In this document: positions 9,427-18,488 of the stretch, piece by piece | Layout: every line of letters starts with the position of its first letter | Position numbering within the stretch: position 1 is the stretch's first letter | From: an uncultured Paracoccaceae bacterium | Lineage (GTDB): Bacteria; Pseudomonadota; Alphaproteobacteria; Rhodobacterales; Rhodobacteraceae | DNA: 64,000 nucleotides | Direction of reading: 5' to 3' | Assembly: GCA_947495295.1 (NCBI GenBank) | Contig: CANLYJ010000001.1 | Coordinates: forward strand, 1,302,001-1,366,000 | Program-made: the position numbers and the translations under genes | Notes under the pieces: generated by a model | Seen by the model: only the letters and a program-made list of their open reading frames with translations | What the model was told of the DNA's origin: nothing | Database searches by the model: none

Positions 9427-10113
9427 TCAGGCCACGATATTTTCAGTGAGCGCCGCCAATGCGTTTTGGATCGTCGCAATCTCTTTCATCGCGTCGATCC
9501 GGCGCAGCGCGCCTTTATCGCCGTAATAGGTGATCAATGGTGCGGTCTGCGCGTGATAGGCATCCAGCCGCGACATCACCGTTTTGGCGTTGTCATCGGC
9601 CCGTCGCGTCATCTGTTCCGCGCCGCAATTGTCGCAGATGCCGGTGACCTTGGGTTGCTTGAACTCATCATGATATCCTTCGCCGCAAGCCCCGCAGGTG
9701 AACCGCCCGGCGATGCGCACGACCATTTTGACGTCGTCCACTTCCAGCAGGATCGCCGCGTTGATCTGTTGTCCGGTTTCACCCAGCAACTGATCAAGCG
9801 CTTCCGCCTGTGCGGTGGTCCGCGGGAACCCGTCAAGGATCACGCCCTTGGCACAATCTGCCGCGCCGAGCCTGTCGCGCAGGATGGCGATGACGATGTC
9901 ATCACTGACCAGATCGCCGGCTTCCATCACAGCTTTGGCGGTTTTGCCGGCCTCCGAACCAGAGGCCACAGCGGCGCGTAGCAGGTCGCCGGTGGACAAT
10001 TGCACGAGGCCAAACTGGTCCTCGAGCATCCGGGCTTGCGTGCCTTTGCCAGCGCCAGGTGGCCCCAGCAGGATCAGAACGGGTGGGGTTTGCGGTGTGC
10101 GTGCGCCATCCAT
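9427..10113 (-). CDS. adk: Adenylate kinase, zinc-LID type
   Basis: A 228-residue adenylate kinase converting AMP + ATP to 2 ADP. The P-loop GPPGAGKGTQA is near residue 20, the AMP-binding segment has LSTGDLLRAAV, and the core has GFPRTTAQAEAL. The LID carries four Cys in the pattern CGAC...CDNC, so it binds a structural zinc. Its ATG overlaps the acs stop (TAATG), a sign of translational coupling. Acs releases AMP, so a dedicated kinase in the same operon would recycle it. Most alphaproteobacteria keep adk in the ribosomal protein cluster; whether that copy also exists lies outside this window. Confidence 0.93.
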   Translation of the reverse strand: MDGARTPQTPPVLILLGPPGAGKGTQARMLEDQFGLVQLSTGDLLRAAVASGSEAGKTAKAVMEAGDLVSDDIVIAILRDRLGAADCAKGVILDGFPRTTAQAEALDQLLGETGQQINAAILLEVDDVKMVVRIAGRFTCGACGEGYHDEFKQPKVTGICDNCGAEQMTRRADDNAKTVMSRLDAYHAQTAPLITYYGDKGALRRIDAMKEIATIQNALAALTENIVA

Positions 10114-12083
10114 TACGCGTCCTCCCGGTTCATGCGGTTTTCGATCAGGTCATCGACCACCGCAGGGTCGGCGAGCGTTGATGTATCGCCCAGCGATCCA
10201 AAATCATCCTCTGCAATCTTGCGCAGGATGCGCCGCATGATCTTGCCAGAGCGGGTCTTTGGCAGGCCGGGCGCCCATTGGATCAGGTCCGGTTTGGCAA
10301 TCGGCCCGATTTCGGTGCGTACCCAGGTTTCAAGTTCTTTACGCAGGGTGTCGGATGGGGTTTCACCGTTCATCAACGTCACGTAGGCGTAGATGCCTTG
10401 CCCCTTGATGGCGTGCGGGTAGCCGACCACAGCCGCCTCGGCCACTTTGGCATGCGCGACCAGCGCGCTTTCGACTTCTGCCGTGCCCATCCGGTGCCCG
10501 GAGACGTTGATCACATCATCAACGCGCCCGGTGATCCAGTAATCGCCATCTGCGTCACGGCGGCAGCCGTCGCCGGTGAAATAGTAGCCCTTATAGTCGC
10601 TGAAATAGTTTTTTTCGAACCGCTCATGATCGCCCCAGACGGTGCGCATTTGCCCCGGCCAGCTATCCGCCAGCACCAGCACGCCTTCGGCTTCGGTCGT
10701 GGTGATTTCCTCGCCCGATTGCGGGTCCAGCACCTTGGGCACGATCCCGAAGAAGGGTTGCTGTGCAGAGCCGGGTTTCAGTTCAGTCGCGCCGGGCAGG
10801 GGTGTCAACAGGTGCCCGCCGGTTTCGGTCTGCCACCATGTATCGACGATGGGGCAGTTTCCTTTGCCCACAACGTCGTTATACCAGTTCCAGGCTTCGG
10901 GGTTTATCGGCTCGCCAACGGTCCCGAGCACCCGCAGATCCGACAGATCATGGGATTCTACAGGACCGTTGCCGGCCGCCATCAAGGCGCGGATTGCGGT
11001 GGGGGCGGTGTAAAACTGGTTCACCTTGTACTTTTCACACACTGCCCAGAACCGGCCCGCGTCAGGATAGGTCGGAACGCCTTCGAACATGATTGTTGTG
11101 GCCCCGTTGGCCAGCGGTCCATAGACGATATAGCTGTGTCCGGTGACCCAGCCGACATCCGCGGTACACCAGAACACATCGCCATCATGGTAGTCGAACA
11201 CCAGTTCATGCGTCATTGCCGCGTAGGTCAGGTAGCCGCCGGATGTGTGTACCACGCCCTTGGGCTGCCCGGTGGAGCCGGAGGTGTAGAGGATGAAGAG
11301 TGGGTCTTCGGCGTTCATTTCCGCCGGGGCGCAATGGTCGTCCGCCTCAAGCGCCATTTCGTTGTAGTCATAGTCGCGCTCGGTCCAGGTGGTCTGTCCC
11401 CCGGTGCGTTTGACGACAAGGCATTTGACCCGATCATTGCAATGCAAGAGCGCGGCATCCGTGTTGGATTTCAGCGCAGTCTTGCGCCCGCCGCGTGGGG
11501 CCTCATCCGCTGTGATCACGAGTTTCGCATCGCAGCCATTGATCCGCGCACCCAATGCGTCGGGCGAAAACCCGGCGAAAACGATCGAATGGATCGCCCC
11601 GATCCGCGCACAGGCCAGCATCGCATAGGCCGCTTCGGGGATCATGGGCAGGTAGATCACGACCCGGTCGCCTTTGCGCACGCCGAGTGTTTCGAGGATA
11701 TTGGCCATCTTGCAGACGCTGCGGTGCAGGTCCTTGTAGGTGATGTGCAGGGCTGTGTCGTTTGGATCGTCGGGTTCCCAGATGATGGCGGTCTGGTCAC
11801 CGCGTGTTTCCAAATGCCGATCAATGCAATTGGCAGAGACGTTCAAAACGCCGTCCTCGAACCACTTGATTGAGACCTGGCCAAGGGTGAAATCCACATC
11901 TTTGACCCTGGTGAACGGCGTGATCCAGTCAAGCCGCTTGCCTTGTTCAGCCCAAAACGCATCTGGGTCGGTCAGCGATTCCTGATAGAGCGACTTGTAC
12001 TGCTGCGCATTCACATGAGGCGTGCGCGATGGCGCTGCGTCATCATTGCGCATCTGTTCATTTGTCATCGTTTCGGTGGTCAT
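10113..12083 (-). CDS. acs: Acetyl-coenzyme A synthetase
   Basis: A 656-residue AMP-forming acetate-CoA ligase of usual length. Motifs include the adenylate-binding loop [42 protein letters not shown] and the C-terminal hinge [15 protein letters not shown]. The C-terminal [11 protein letters not shown] contains the catalytic lysine that acetylation inactivates in this family. It is the first gene of a seven-gene minus-strand operon (acs, adk, DUF4212, symporter, DUF294, membrane protein, exonuclease). The ribosome binding site GGAGGAG lies 5 bases before ATG 12083 and is buried in a perfect 9-bp hairpin (see 12088-12116). Confidence 0.96.
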   Translation of the reverse strand: MTTETMTNEQMRNDDAAPSRTPHVNAQQYKSLYQESLTDPDAFWAEQGKRLDWITPFTRVKDVDFTLGQVSIKWFEDGVLNVSANCIDRHLETRGDQTAIIWEPDDPNDTALHITYKDLHRSVCKMANILETLGVRKGDRVVIYLPMIPEAAYAMLACARIGAIHSIVFAGFSPDALGARINGCDAKLVITADEAPRGGRKTALKSNTDAALLHCNDRVKCLVVKRTGGQTTWTERDYDYNEMALEADDHCAPAEMNAEDPLFILYTSGSTGQPKGVVHTSGGYLTYAAMTHELVFDYHDGDVFWCTADVGWVTGHSYIVYGPLANGATTIMFEGVPTYPDAGRFWAVCEKYKVNQFYTAPTAIRALMAAGNGPVESHDLSDLRVLGTVGEPINPEAWNWYNDVVGKGNCPIVDTWWQTETGGHLLTPLPGATELKPGSAQQPFFGIVPKVLDPQSGEEITTTEAEGVLVLADSWPGQMRTVWGDHERFEKNYFSDYKGYYFTGDGCRRDADGDYWITGRVDDVINVSGHRMGTAEVESALVAHAKVAEAAVVGYPHAIKGQGIYAYVTLMNGETPSDTLRKELETWVRTEIGPIAKPDLIQWAPGLPKTRSGKIMRRILRKIAEDDFGSLGDTSTLADPAVVDDLIENRMNREDA

Positions 12084-12591
12084 TTTTTCTCCTCCGCGCG
12101 ATATTCACGGAGGAGAGTATTGAAACGCTCACTCAACCCCCGCCCGATAATTAGTAAAATTATTCTATTGCATGCAAAGGTGACGCTCGACAGGTCATTG
12201 GAATAAATACAAAATCATGAAAATAAATTGACAAATATTGTTTGGAGCTTGTGAATTCATCGTCCAGCCAAAATAAAATTGTGCATCGCCAATAGTTTGT
12301 GCGTTTTCCGGTTTCATGTGCGGAAATGGCGTTAGCGCCAACAAGAAACACGTTTCCATCGGACCGTTTGCGCCTGTCAAAAGCAGAATGCGGCGATCGG
12401 TGCTGCGCCGCAGCGTCGGCGGCATGTGACGGTATCAGCCTGCGACATGGGTGCCCGACGATTCGAGGATGGCCGCCCCCCGGTGTTTTGCGTCGGTCCA
12501 ATATGGCCAACGGCACAAGATATGCGCATCGATGGGTATGCCGGATTTGGAAACAATGTGGTTCGACCAAAATTGCGGGGAGGGCGCGTGC
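12084..12591. other. acs upstream region, A+T-rich, no gene
   Basis: About 500 bases lie between the acs start and the stop of the penicillin acylase gene. The half next to acs (12140-12290) is rich in A and T (runs such as AATTAGTAAAATTATTC and AAAATCATGAAAATAAATTG), as expected of a promoter and control region. The other half (12300-12590) is G+C-richer but shows no frame with coding character. A short inverted repeat TGGCG-TTAG-CGCCA occurs near 12328. I could not fix a promoter with confidence. Confidence 0.5.
12088..12116 (-). promoter_or_regulatory. Hairpin that would sequester the acs ribosome binding site
   Basis: On the minus strand a 9-base arm TCTCCTCCG (12108-12116) pairs perfectly with CGGAGGAGA (12088-12096) across an 11-base loop. 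The second arm contains the acs Shine-Dalgarno sequence and ends 4-5 bases before the start codon. If folded, it would block ribosome loading. Whether it is a regulated switch or a chance fold is inference. Confidence 0.55.
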
Positions 12592-15054
12592 CTATTCGGT
12601 GGGCCGTAAAACGGTGACCCCCACAGCGGCGGCGCGGGCCAGATCGGGGTCGAGTGACATGGGGATGTATTCGCCGCGTCGCCACAGCTCGCCCAGGTCA
12701 TCGTAATAGCGTGACAGCGGGTGCCCCGATTGTCCGGTAGCGGTGACGAAAACCGAACTGTCAGGATCGGCGAAGTCGTAGACCCCCCGATAACCTGCCG
12801 CATGCACGTTTTGAAACGGATCCGGGCCGGTGCCGGATGTTTTGCCCCGTTGTAACGTGTTGTCTCCGCCGCTGGTTGATTGCCGGATATTGACGAACCA
12901 TTCCAATAGCGGCACGCCACCCAGCACCTCGTGATCATGGGTGGCTTGGTGGGCGTCGCCCCAGCGCACAGCCTCGATCGCGTCGCCGTGGTTTTCGGCG
13001 ATCCAGACCAGCGCATCATCCAATGATTGCCGGGCGATGTCGGTGCAGGTTTCAATGGGGGCGGATTGGATGATGTCGCACCAGATGCTGGCCCCGTCGA
13101 TATCGCGGAACACCCGTTCGATGAAAACCGGGTTGGCATGGGTAAATTCAGGGGCGAGCGGCCCCAGTTCATCCCGGATCAGCCGCCGTTGGAATTCGCG
13201 CACCCATGCCGCATAGATCAGCGGCTCTGGCAGGTGTTCGTTCATTTCGCCGTTCCAAGCAGAGAGCAGATCAAGCGCGACCTGCCGGTTGCGTTCGGGT
13301 GTCCCTTCGGGGGCGGCGTCACCGGTGTACCAAAGATCCGCCCCCATCAGGGTCAAAAGGGTGCGGGCGGTGAAGCTGACACTGTCGAGTTGGGCTTCTA
13401 TAAAGCTGTCGCGCGTATGCACATTGCGCGCCTGCATCAGCCGTTTCCAGCGATTGATCCGCTGGGTATCCCCCCAGTGATGCGAGACATGATAGGGGAA
13501 ATCCCGGTCAATGGTCTTGTTATTGGTGTTGCCGACGATCCCGCCGTCAGGGTTTATAAATTCCGGGTTTTCGGCATAGGGAAACCGCCCTTGCCAGCGG
13601 TTTTCGGGCAGATAGCCAAAGGCAGGGTAACGCCCCCGGCTTTGATGCCGCGCATCCCGTGCGGGCATCGCCCCAACGGTTTTCAGCGCCACCCTGTTGC
13701 GGTCGGCGATCACCATGTTCTGTGCGGGTGCAATATAGGTTTCGCCTGCGTTGATCGCCGCCCGCACGGTTTGCGCCCGCATGATCGCCATGGCGGCCGA
13801 CATGGACGGGTCTTGCCCCGACAGCCCAGTCCAGGCGATGGCGGTGACATGCCCCGGCGGCGTGATGGTTCCAAGGTCGAATTTATCGGCAGGCATGACC
13901 GGCCCGTTGGCGGTCCAGCGCAGCCGCAGCGTGACGGCCTGCCCATCCTTGACGGTGATGATGCTGTCGCGGGTGCGGAACGGCACCCAGCCGTTGATAC
14001 CGCGATATTCGGTGGGATTGTCTGGATTGACCTCTTCGATCAGGATGTCCTGATCATCCATATAGGCGGTGGTTACCCCCCAACCCAGATCGGCGCTGCG
14101 CCCTGACAGGACAACCGGCATGCCGGGGATCGTGCCACCGATCACCCCGCCTGAGCTAAGTTCCAACCGGGCCAGATACCAGATTGTGGGCGCTGTCAGT
14201 TGCAAATGCGGGTCATTGGCCAGAAGGGTGGCCCCTGCGGCGGACCGACTGGCATTGGCGGCCCATGCGTTGGACGCCCCGGCGAGCCCTTTGGGTTTGA
14301 ACGGTGAAAGCGGGTCGTAGGCCAGCCGCGTATTCGGTGTGAATTGCGGCACGCCGGGCACGATGCTGGCATATTCGGGCAAGGCCGAGATCCCTTCGCT
14401 GGGATCATCGGGCATGATGTCGCGCAACCGTTCGGGCGGGATGATCAAGGATGTGCGTGCCCGCAACACCTCGTTATCCAGATGTCCGGTCAGTTGCAGC
14501 GCCATGACTTTCAGGATGGCCAGCGAATCCGCCGGTTGCCATGGCGCAACCGGGTGGCTGAAGAGCCACATTTCCGGCGCCCCGCGTCCGCGTGCGCCTG
14601 CGTTCACTTCGGTCAGCCATGCGTTGACCCCGGCGGCATAGGCGTTCAGCGCAGTCTTGGTCTGGTCGTCCTGTGCCGCCACTGATGACACCGCAAGATT
14701 GTAGATGTCATAGCGCCGCAGCACCTCATCAATCCCGACGGTTCGTTCGCCGAACAGTTCCGACAGCCGCCCTTGGGCTGTCCGCCGCAGCATGGTCATC
14801 TGCCATAGCCGGTCCTGCGCATGGGCGTAGCCAAGCCCAAAGAACACATCTGCATCGGTTTCGCCAAAGATATGCGGCACATTGGCGTTGTTGCGCACAA
14901 TTTCAACAGGGGCGCTGATGCCTGCGACCTGAAGGTCGGCGTTATAGTCGGGCAGGGAGCGCGATGCGAAGTAATAGGCCAGCGCAAAGGCCGCCACGGC
15001 CAGGAAGATCAGAAAAGATGTCAGCCGGACGAGCCAGCGAAAGAGCAAGGCCAT
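12592..15054 (-). CDS. Penicillin acylase family protein (Ntn-hydrolase)
   Basis: An 820-residue exported or membrane-anchored amidohydrolase of the penicillin/acyl-homoserine-lactone acylase family. Residues ~5-30 form a signal anchor. The alpha part has NVPHIFGETDADV and GYAHAQDRLWQM. The autocleavage and nucleophile site is GASNAW with Ser261, followed by NDPHLQL and IPGMPVVLSGR; all are family hallmarks. The precursor would be cut just before Ser261. Substrates may be N-acyl amides or acyl-homoserine lactones (quorum quenching); the sequence does not decide. It follows livM after 57 bases containing a strong hairpin and is probably expressed separately. Confidence 0.88.
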   Translation of the reverse strand: MALLFRWLVRLTSFLIFLAVAAFALAYYFASRSLPDYNADLQVAGISAPVEIVRNNANVPHIFGETDADVFFGLGYAHAQDRLWQMTMLRRTAQGRLSELFGERTVGIDEVLRRYDIYNLAVSSVAAQDDQTKTALNAYAAGVNAWLTEVNAGARGRGAPEMWLFSHPVAPWQPADSLAILKVMALQLTGHLDNEVLRARTSLIIPPERLRDIMPDDPSEGISALPEYASIVPGVPQFTPNTRLAYDPLSPFKPKGLAGASNAWAANASRSAAGATLLANDPHLQLTAPTIWYLARLELSSGGVIGGTIPGMPVVLSGRSADLGWGVTTAYMDDQDILIEEVNPDNPTEYRGINGWVPFRTRDSIITVKDGQAVTLRLRWTANGPVMPADKFDLGTITPPGHVTAIAWTGLSGQDPSMSAAMAIMRAQTVRAAINAGETYIAPAQNMVIADRNRVALKTVGAMPARDARHQSRGRYPAFGYLPENRWQGRFPYAENPEFINPDGGIVGNTNNKTIDRDFPYHVSHHWGDTQRINRWKRLMQARNVHTRDSFIEAQLDSVSFTARTLLTLMGADLWYTGDAAPEGTPERNRQVALDLLSAWNGEMNEHLPEPLIYAAWVREFQRRLIRDELGPLAPEFTHANPVFIERVFRDIDGASIWCDIIQSAPIETCTDIARQSLDDALVWIAENHGDAIEAVRWGDAHQATHDHEVLGGVPLLEWFVNIRQSTSGGDNTLQRGKTSGTGPDPFQNVHAAGYRGVYDFADPDSSVFVTATGQSGHPLSRYYDDLGELWRRGEYIPMSLDPDLARAAAVGVTVLRPTE

Positions 15055-15069
15055 CGGACCCTCGGATTA

Positions 15070-15101
15070 TGGAACGCCCCCCGTTTTAGCAGGGCGTTCC
15101 A
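15070..15101 (-). terminator. Hairpin between livM and the penicillin acylase gene
   Basis: A perfect 10-bp inverted repeat, TGGAACGCCC (15070-15079) and GGGCGTTCCA (15092-15101), with a 12-base loop lies between the livM stop and the next start. There is no T run after it on the minus strand, so it may slow or protect transcript ends rather than terminate fully. Confidence 0.55.
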
Positions 15102-15111
15102 CAAGGACAAG

Positions 15112-16413
15112 TTACCTTTCGGGGATCAGGCCGCGTGGGCTGAACCGCAGCACCAAAAGCAGGATCAGACCCATGGTCAGAAGCCGCATATGCGCCGCCC
15201 CGTCGATGAGCGTGTCGCGCAGGCTGCTGCCTTCGGGCAGGCCGCTGGCGAGGATGTTCATCAGCCCCAGCCCCAGCGGTTCCACCATCACCCAGAGCCA
15301 CCAGATCAGCATGCCGCCAAGTACAGCCCCAAAGTTGTTGCCTGACCCGCCGACGATCACCATGACCCAAACGAGAAAGGTGAAGCGTAGCGGTTGATAG
15401 GTGCCCGGGGTTAGCTGACCGTCCAATGTTGTCATCATCGCCCCCGCAATCCCGCAGATGGCGGAGCCGAGGATGAAGATTTGCAAGTGGCGGGCGGTCA
15501 CGTCTTTGCCCATCGCCTCTGCTGCGACCTCGTTATCGCGGATCGCGCGCATCATCCGGCCCCAAGGGCTGTTCAGCGCTTTTTGTGCAAGCCAGAGCAA
15601 GATCAGCAGGACGATCATGAAGAGCACACCGTAGCCGATTTTGGTATAGAGCGTGGAGGCGGTGACCGGGTCCAGCCCAAGGCTGGCGGCCCGTTCCACA
15701 AAGCCCGCATCGTTTTGCAAATCCACCTCGTAAGGGACCGGGCGCGGCAGGCCGATGACGTTTTTGACGCCGCGGGCGAGCCAGTCTTCGTTTTTCAGAA
15801 CGGCGATGATAATCTCGGCGATCCCGAGTGTAGCGATGGCCAGATAGTCAGAGCGCAACCCAAGCGCCGTTTTGCCGATGATCCAGGCTGCACCTGCTGC
15901 CAGCAAGCCGCCCACAGGCCATGCAAACAAGACCGGTAGGTTCAGCCCGCCCAGATAACCGGTAGCGGCGGGGTTCACCGCCTCAACCGCGTCGACGCCC
16001 GCGTCAAAGACCGCCCGGTAGATAAAGAACCCGGCGATCAGCACGCCGAGGGTGACCAATGTCCGGGTGCGTCCGGCAAAGCGTTTCTGGGCAAAGATCG
16101 CGGCGGCGATGGTTGCCGTCCCGGCGATCAACCCAAGGATGACTTGCAGACCGCCAGCCGCCCAAGCCTCACCCACCGGCGGCATAGAGACCAGAACGGT
16201 GGCCAGCCCACCAAGCGCGACAAAGCCCATGACCCCAATGTTGAAAAGCCCCGCGAACCCCCATTGCAGGTTCACCCCAAGCGCCATGATGGCGGAGATC
16301 AACCCCATGTTCACGATCAAAAGGGCGGTGTTCCAACCCTGTACGATGCCGGTGCCAAGAATCAGGACACCGAGAAACGAAAAAAGGGCTGTGTTTTTGA
16401 GTGCAGGGTTCAT
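15112..16413 (-). CDS. livM: Branched-chain amino acid ABC transporter permease LivM
   Basis: A 433-residue inner-membrane permease with about ten hydrophobic segments. The family motif occurs as SPWGRMMRAIRDNEVAAEAMG, the EAA-like loop that contacts the ATPases, followed by GAICGIAG-like small-residue helices (GSAICGIAGAMM). Its start overlaps the livH stop by 4 bases (ATGA), so the two permeases are translationally coupled. Together with LivH it forms the channel for leucine, isoleucine, valine or related amino acids. It is the last liv gene. Confidence 0.93.
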   Translation of the reverse strand: MNPALKNTALFSFLGVLILGTGIVQGWNTALLIVNMGLISAIMALGVNLQWGFAGLFNIGVMGFVALGGLATVLVSMPPVGEAWAAGGLQVILGLIAGTATIAAAIFAQKRFAGRTRTLVTLGVLIAGFFIYRAVFDAGVDAVEAVNPAATGYLGGLNLPVLFAWPVGGLLAAGAAWIIGKTALGLRSDYLAIATLGIAEIIIAVLKNEDWLARGVKNVIGLPRPVPYEVDLQNDAGFVERAASLGLDPVTASTLYTKIGYGVLFMIVLLILLWLAQKALNSPWGRMMRAIRDNEVAAEAMGKDVTARHLQIFILGSAICGIAGAMMTTLDGQLTPGTYQPLRFTFLVWVMVIVGGSGNNFGAVLGGMLIWWLWVMVEPLGLGLMNILASGLPEGSSLRDTLIDGAAHMRLLTMGLILLLVLRFSPRGLIPER

Positions 16414-17420
16414 ACGGATTGCCCCTTGAACAGGCCGGTCGGTTTGAAGAGCAGCACGATGATCAGGATCGCGAAGCTGACGGCGAACTTGTAATCGGTG
16501 GAAAGCAGCTGCACCAATCCGTCGGGCTCAAGGCTTTCGGGCATCAGGTAGACCAGCACTTTTTTCCAGGCATAGGTGATTGTGACCTCGCTGAAGGCGA
16601 TGACAAAGCCGCCCGCGATGGCCCCGATGGGATTGCCAAGCCCGCCGACGATGGCAGAGGCGAAGATCGGCAAAAGCAACTGGAAATAGGTGAACGCTTT
16701 GAAGGATTTGTCGAGGCCGTAGAGCACGCCTGCGGTGGTTGCGAGCGCTGCGACGATCATCCACGTCACCTTGACCACCCAGTCGGGGTTGATGCCGGAT
16801 AGCAGGGCGAGGTCCTCATTATCGGAGAACGCCCGCATGGATTTGCCGGTGCGTGTTTTGTTGAGGAACCAGAACAGGATCGCCACGACCACCACGGCCA
16901 CGACGACGGTGATGGCTTGTGTTGTCTTGATCGCAAGCCCTTCGTTCAACCCGGTCATGGTCTTGAAATCACGCGCGGTGATAATGAACCGCTCCCCATC
17001 GGCAAAACGGATATCGTTCACCCCGATGATGAAACGCACGACGCCGTTCATCACGAACATCACCCCCATGGAGACGATAACGAGGATGACCGGTTTCGCC
17101 TTTTGGTCGCGGTAGAATTTGTAGACCAGCCAATCGATGAAGAGGACAAGCAGGATCGTCAGGCCGATGCCAAAGGGCAGGGCGAGCAGGGCGGTGGGCA
17201 GCGGCCCGAAGGTGATCCCGACGGCCAGCAGCAGGTTCGTGGCGATGATCGTCATCGCGGTGCCAAAGGCCATGGTGTCGCCATGGGCAAAGTTGGAGAA
17301 GCGCAGGATGCCATAGATCAGCGTGACCCCCAGCGCGCCGATGGCCAGCTGGGCGCCATAGGCGAGGCCGGGCACGATCACGAAATTGGCGAGGGCCACG
17401 AGGGCGTTAAGAATGTCCAT
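16410..17420 (-). CDS. livH: Branched-chain amino acid ABC transporter permease LivH
   Basis: A 336-residue permease with about eight membrane segments. It shows YGILRFSNFAHGDTMAFG near the N-terminus and the coupling loop TRTGKSMRAFSDNEDLALLSG, both typical of LivH. The segment IVGGLGNPIGAIAGGFVI near the C-terminus is also a family mark. Its ATG overlaps the stop (TAATG) of a 29-codon ORF that fills the space after livF. It partners LivM. Confidence 0.93.
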   Translation of the reverse strand: MDILNALVALANFVIVPGLAYGAQLAIGALGVTLIYGILRFSNFAHGDTMAFGTAMTIIATNLLLAVGITFGPLPTALLALPFGIGLTILLVLFIDWLVYKFYRDQKAKPVILVIVSMGVMFVMNGVVRFIIGVNDIRFADGERFIITARDFKTMTGLNEGLAIKTTQAITVVVAVVVVAILFWFLNKTRTGKSMRAFSDNEDLALLSGINPDWVVKVTWMIVAALATTAGVLYGLDKSFKAFTYFQLLLPIFASAIVGGLGNPIGAIAGGFVIAFSEVTITYAWKKVLVYLMPESLEPDGLVQLLSTDYKFAVSFAILIIVLLFKPTGLFKGQSV

Positions 17421-17509
17421 TAGTCGTGCGCCTCATATGGGCCAGTGCAGGTTGGTTGGCACTGCGCCATTGTCGTCATGAAGAAGGAAAGCATAGGTAG
17501 ACACGTCAT
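17420..17509 (-). CDS. Possible 29-residue coupling ORF between livF and livH
   Basis: A 30-codon frame from ATG 17509 overlaps the livF stop as ATGA and ends in TAATG with the livH start, so it exactly bridges what would otherwise be an 85-base gap. The product would begin MTCLPMLSFFMTTM, mildly hydrophobic, with a polar end. No family is recognisable. It may serve only to carry ribosomes from livF to livH. The double overlap is seen directly; function is inference and chance cannot be excluded. Confidence 0.35.
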   Translation of the reverse strand: MTCLPMLSFFMTTMAQCQPTCTGPYEAHD

Positions 17510-18333
17510 CCCCCCAGAAAACTCCGTCTGACTTCGGGATCGGCCAGCAGCTCTTTTCCGGTCCCTGTATGCGCGTTGCGTCCCTGCACCAGAACATAGG
17601 CTTTATCCGCGATTTCAAGCGCTTGTCTGGCGTTCTGCTCCACCATCAGGATGGGGATGCCGGTGCGCGCGACCTCGATGATCCGGTCAAACAATTCGTC
17701 CATCACGATGGGGCTGACCCCGGCGGTGGGTTCGTCCAGCATCAGCACCTTGGGTTGCGTCATCAGGGCGCGGCCCACGGCGACCTGTTGACGTTGCCCG
17801 CCTGACAGTTCGCCTGCGGCTTGGTTGCGCTTGTCTTTCAGGATCGGGAACAGGTCATAGATCTGCGTCATCGTGTCCCGGAAATCGTCGCGCCGGATGA
17901 AGGCCCCCATTTCGAGGTTTTCCTCGACCGTCATGGAGGTGAAGATGTTGGATGTCTGGGGCACAAACCCCATCCCCTTGACCACACGCTGCTGCGGCGT
18001 CAGATGGGTAATGTCTTCGCCATCAAGGCGCACGGCCCCTTCATTGACGTTCAGCATACCAAACACGGCTTTCATCGCGGTTGATTTGCCTGCCCCGTTG
18101 GGGCCGACAATCACTGCAATCTCACCCTTTTCGGCGGCGATGGTGCAACTATGCAGGATATCGGGGCCTTTGCCATAGCCGCCCGTCATGGCATCGCCGA
18201 TCAGGAACGGGTCACCCTGCTTTGCCTTGCTGTTGCCAAAACGCCGGTCGACCTCTTGGATGGTGCTGCCACCTTTGTTGGTGATCGACCGGTCTTTGTT
18301 GCCTCTGTCGTTTTGGTAGGGGTTGTCGCTCAC
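17506..18333 (-). CDS. livF: Branched-chain amino acid ABC transporter ATPase LivF
   Basis: A 275-residue ATPase starting at GTG 18333, which overlaps the stop of a 52-residue ORF as GTGA. Walker A is GPNGAGKST, the signature is ELSGGQRQQVAVGRAL, Walker B is VLMLDEPTAGVSP, and the switch His is replaced by VEQNA as usual in LivF. The first ~45 residues (NDRGNKDRSITNKGG and so on) are an extra polar leader compared with E. coli LivF. A later internal start is possible, but the overlap supports the GTG. It powers the LivHM permease together with LivG. Confidence 0.93.
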   Translation of the reverse strand: MSDNPYQNDRGNKDRSITNKGGSTIQEVDRRFGNSKAKQGDPFLIGDAMTGGYGKGPDILHSCTIAAEKGEIAVIVGPNGAGKSTAMKAVFGMLNVNEGAVRLDGEDITHLTPQQRVVKGMGFVPQTSNIFTSMTVEENLEMGAFIRRDDFRDTMTQIYDLFPILKDKRNQAAGELSGGQRQQVAVGRALMTQPKVLMLDEPTAGVSPIVMDELFDRIIEVARTGIPILMVEQNARQALEIADKAYVLVQGRNAHTGTGKELLADPEVRRSFLGG

Positions 18334-18488
18334 GGATTAACATACTCCGACAGGAATGGCGCATATGTCGTGATGACATTGCGCATCTGGGCCTGTTCAC
18401 CCGCATCTGCATGATTTTCATAGATATAGTAGAACGTACCGGCAGAGCCGAGGATCGCCCCAAGAAGGATGGTCAACAGAAATTTCAT
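18330..18488 (-). CDS. Small single-span membrane protein in the liv operon
   Basis: A 52-residue ORF from ATG 18488 to TGA 18330 exactly fills the gap between livG and livF. Its start overlaps the livG stop (ATGA) and its stop overlaps the livF GTG start (GTGA). The product begins MKFLLTILLGAILGSAG, then FYYIYENHADAG, and ends with a polar tail TYAPFLSEYVNP. It has one membrane segment (~3-23) and is probably anchored with its C-terminus outside. Its size hides it from standard gene calling. It could be a small regulator or stabiliser of the LivHMGF complex. No known family is recognised. Confidence 0.7.
   Translation of the reverse strand: MKFLLTILLGAILGSAGTFYYIYENHADAGEQAQMRNVITTYAPFLSEYVNP

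Noticed and set aside
10278..11873. 531-codon open frame antisense to acs
   Set aside because: It mirrors the codon bias of acs in a high-G+C genome, has no ribosome binding site, and its product shows no family features.
12160..12570. 136-codon minus-strand frame upstream of acs
   Set aside because: The product is rich in His, Arg and Cys without fold-like pattern, and the region looks like promoter DNA.
13027..14106. 359-codon open frame antisense to the penicillin acylase gene
   Set aside because: Shadow frame; the minus-strand protein has a complete Ntn-hydrolase motif set.
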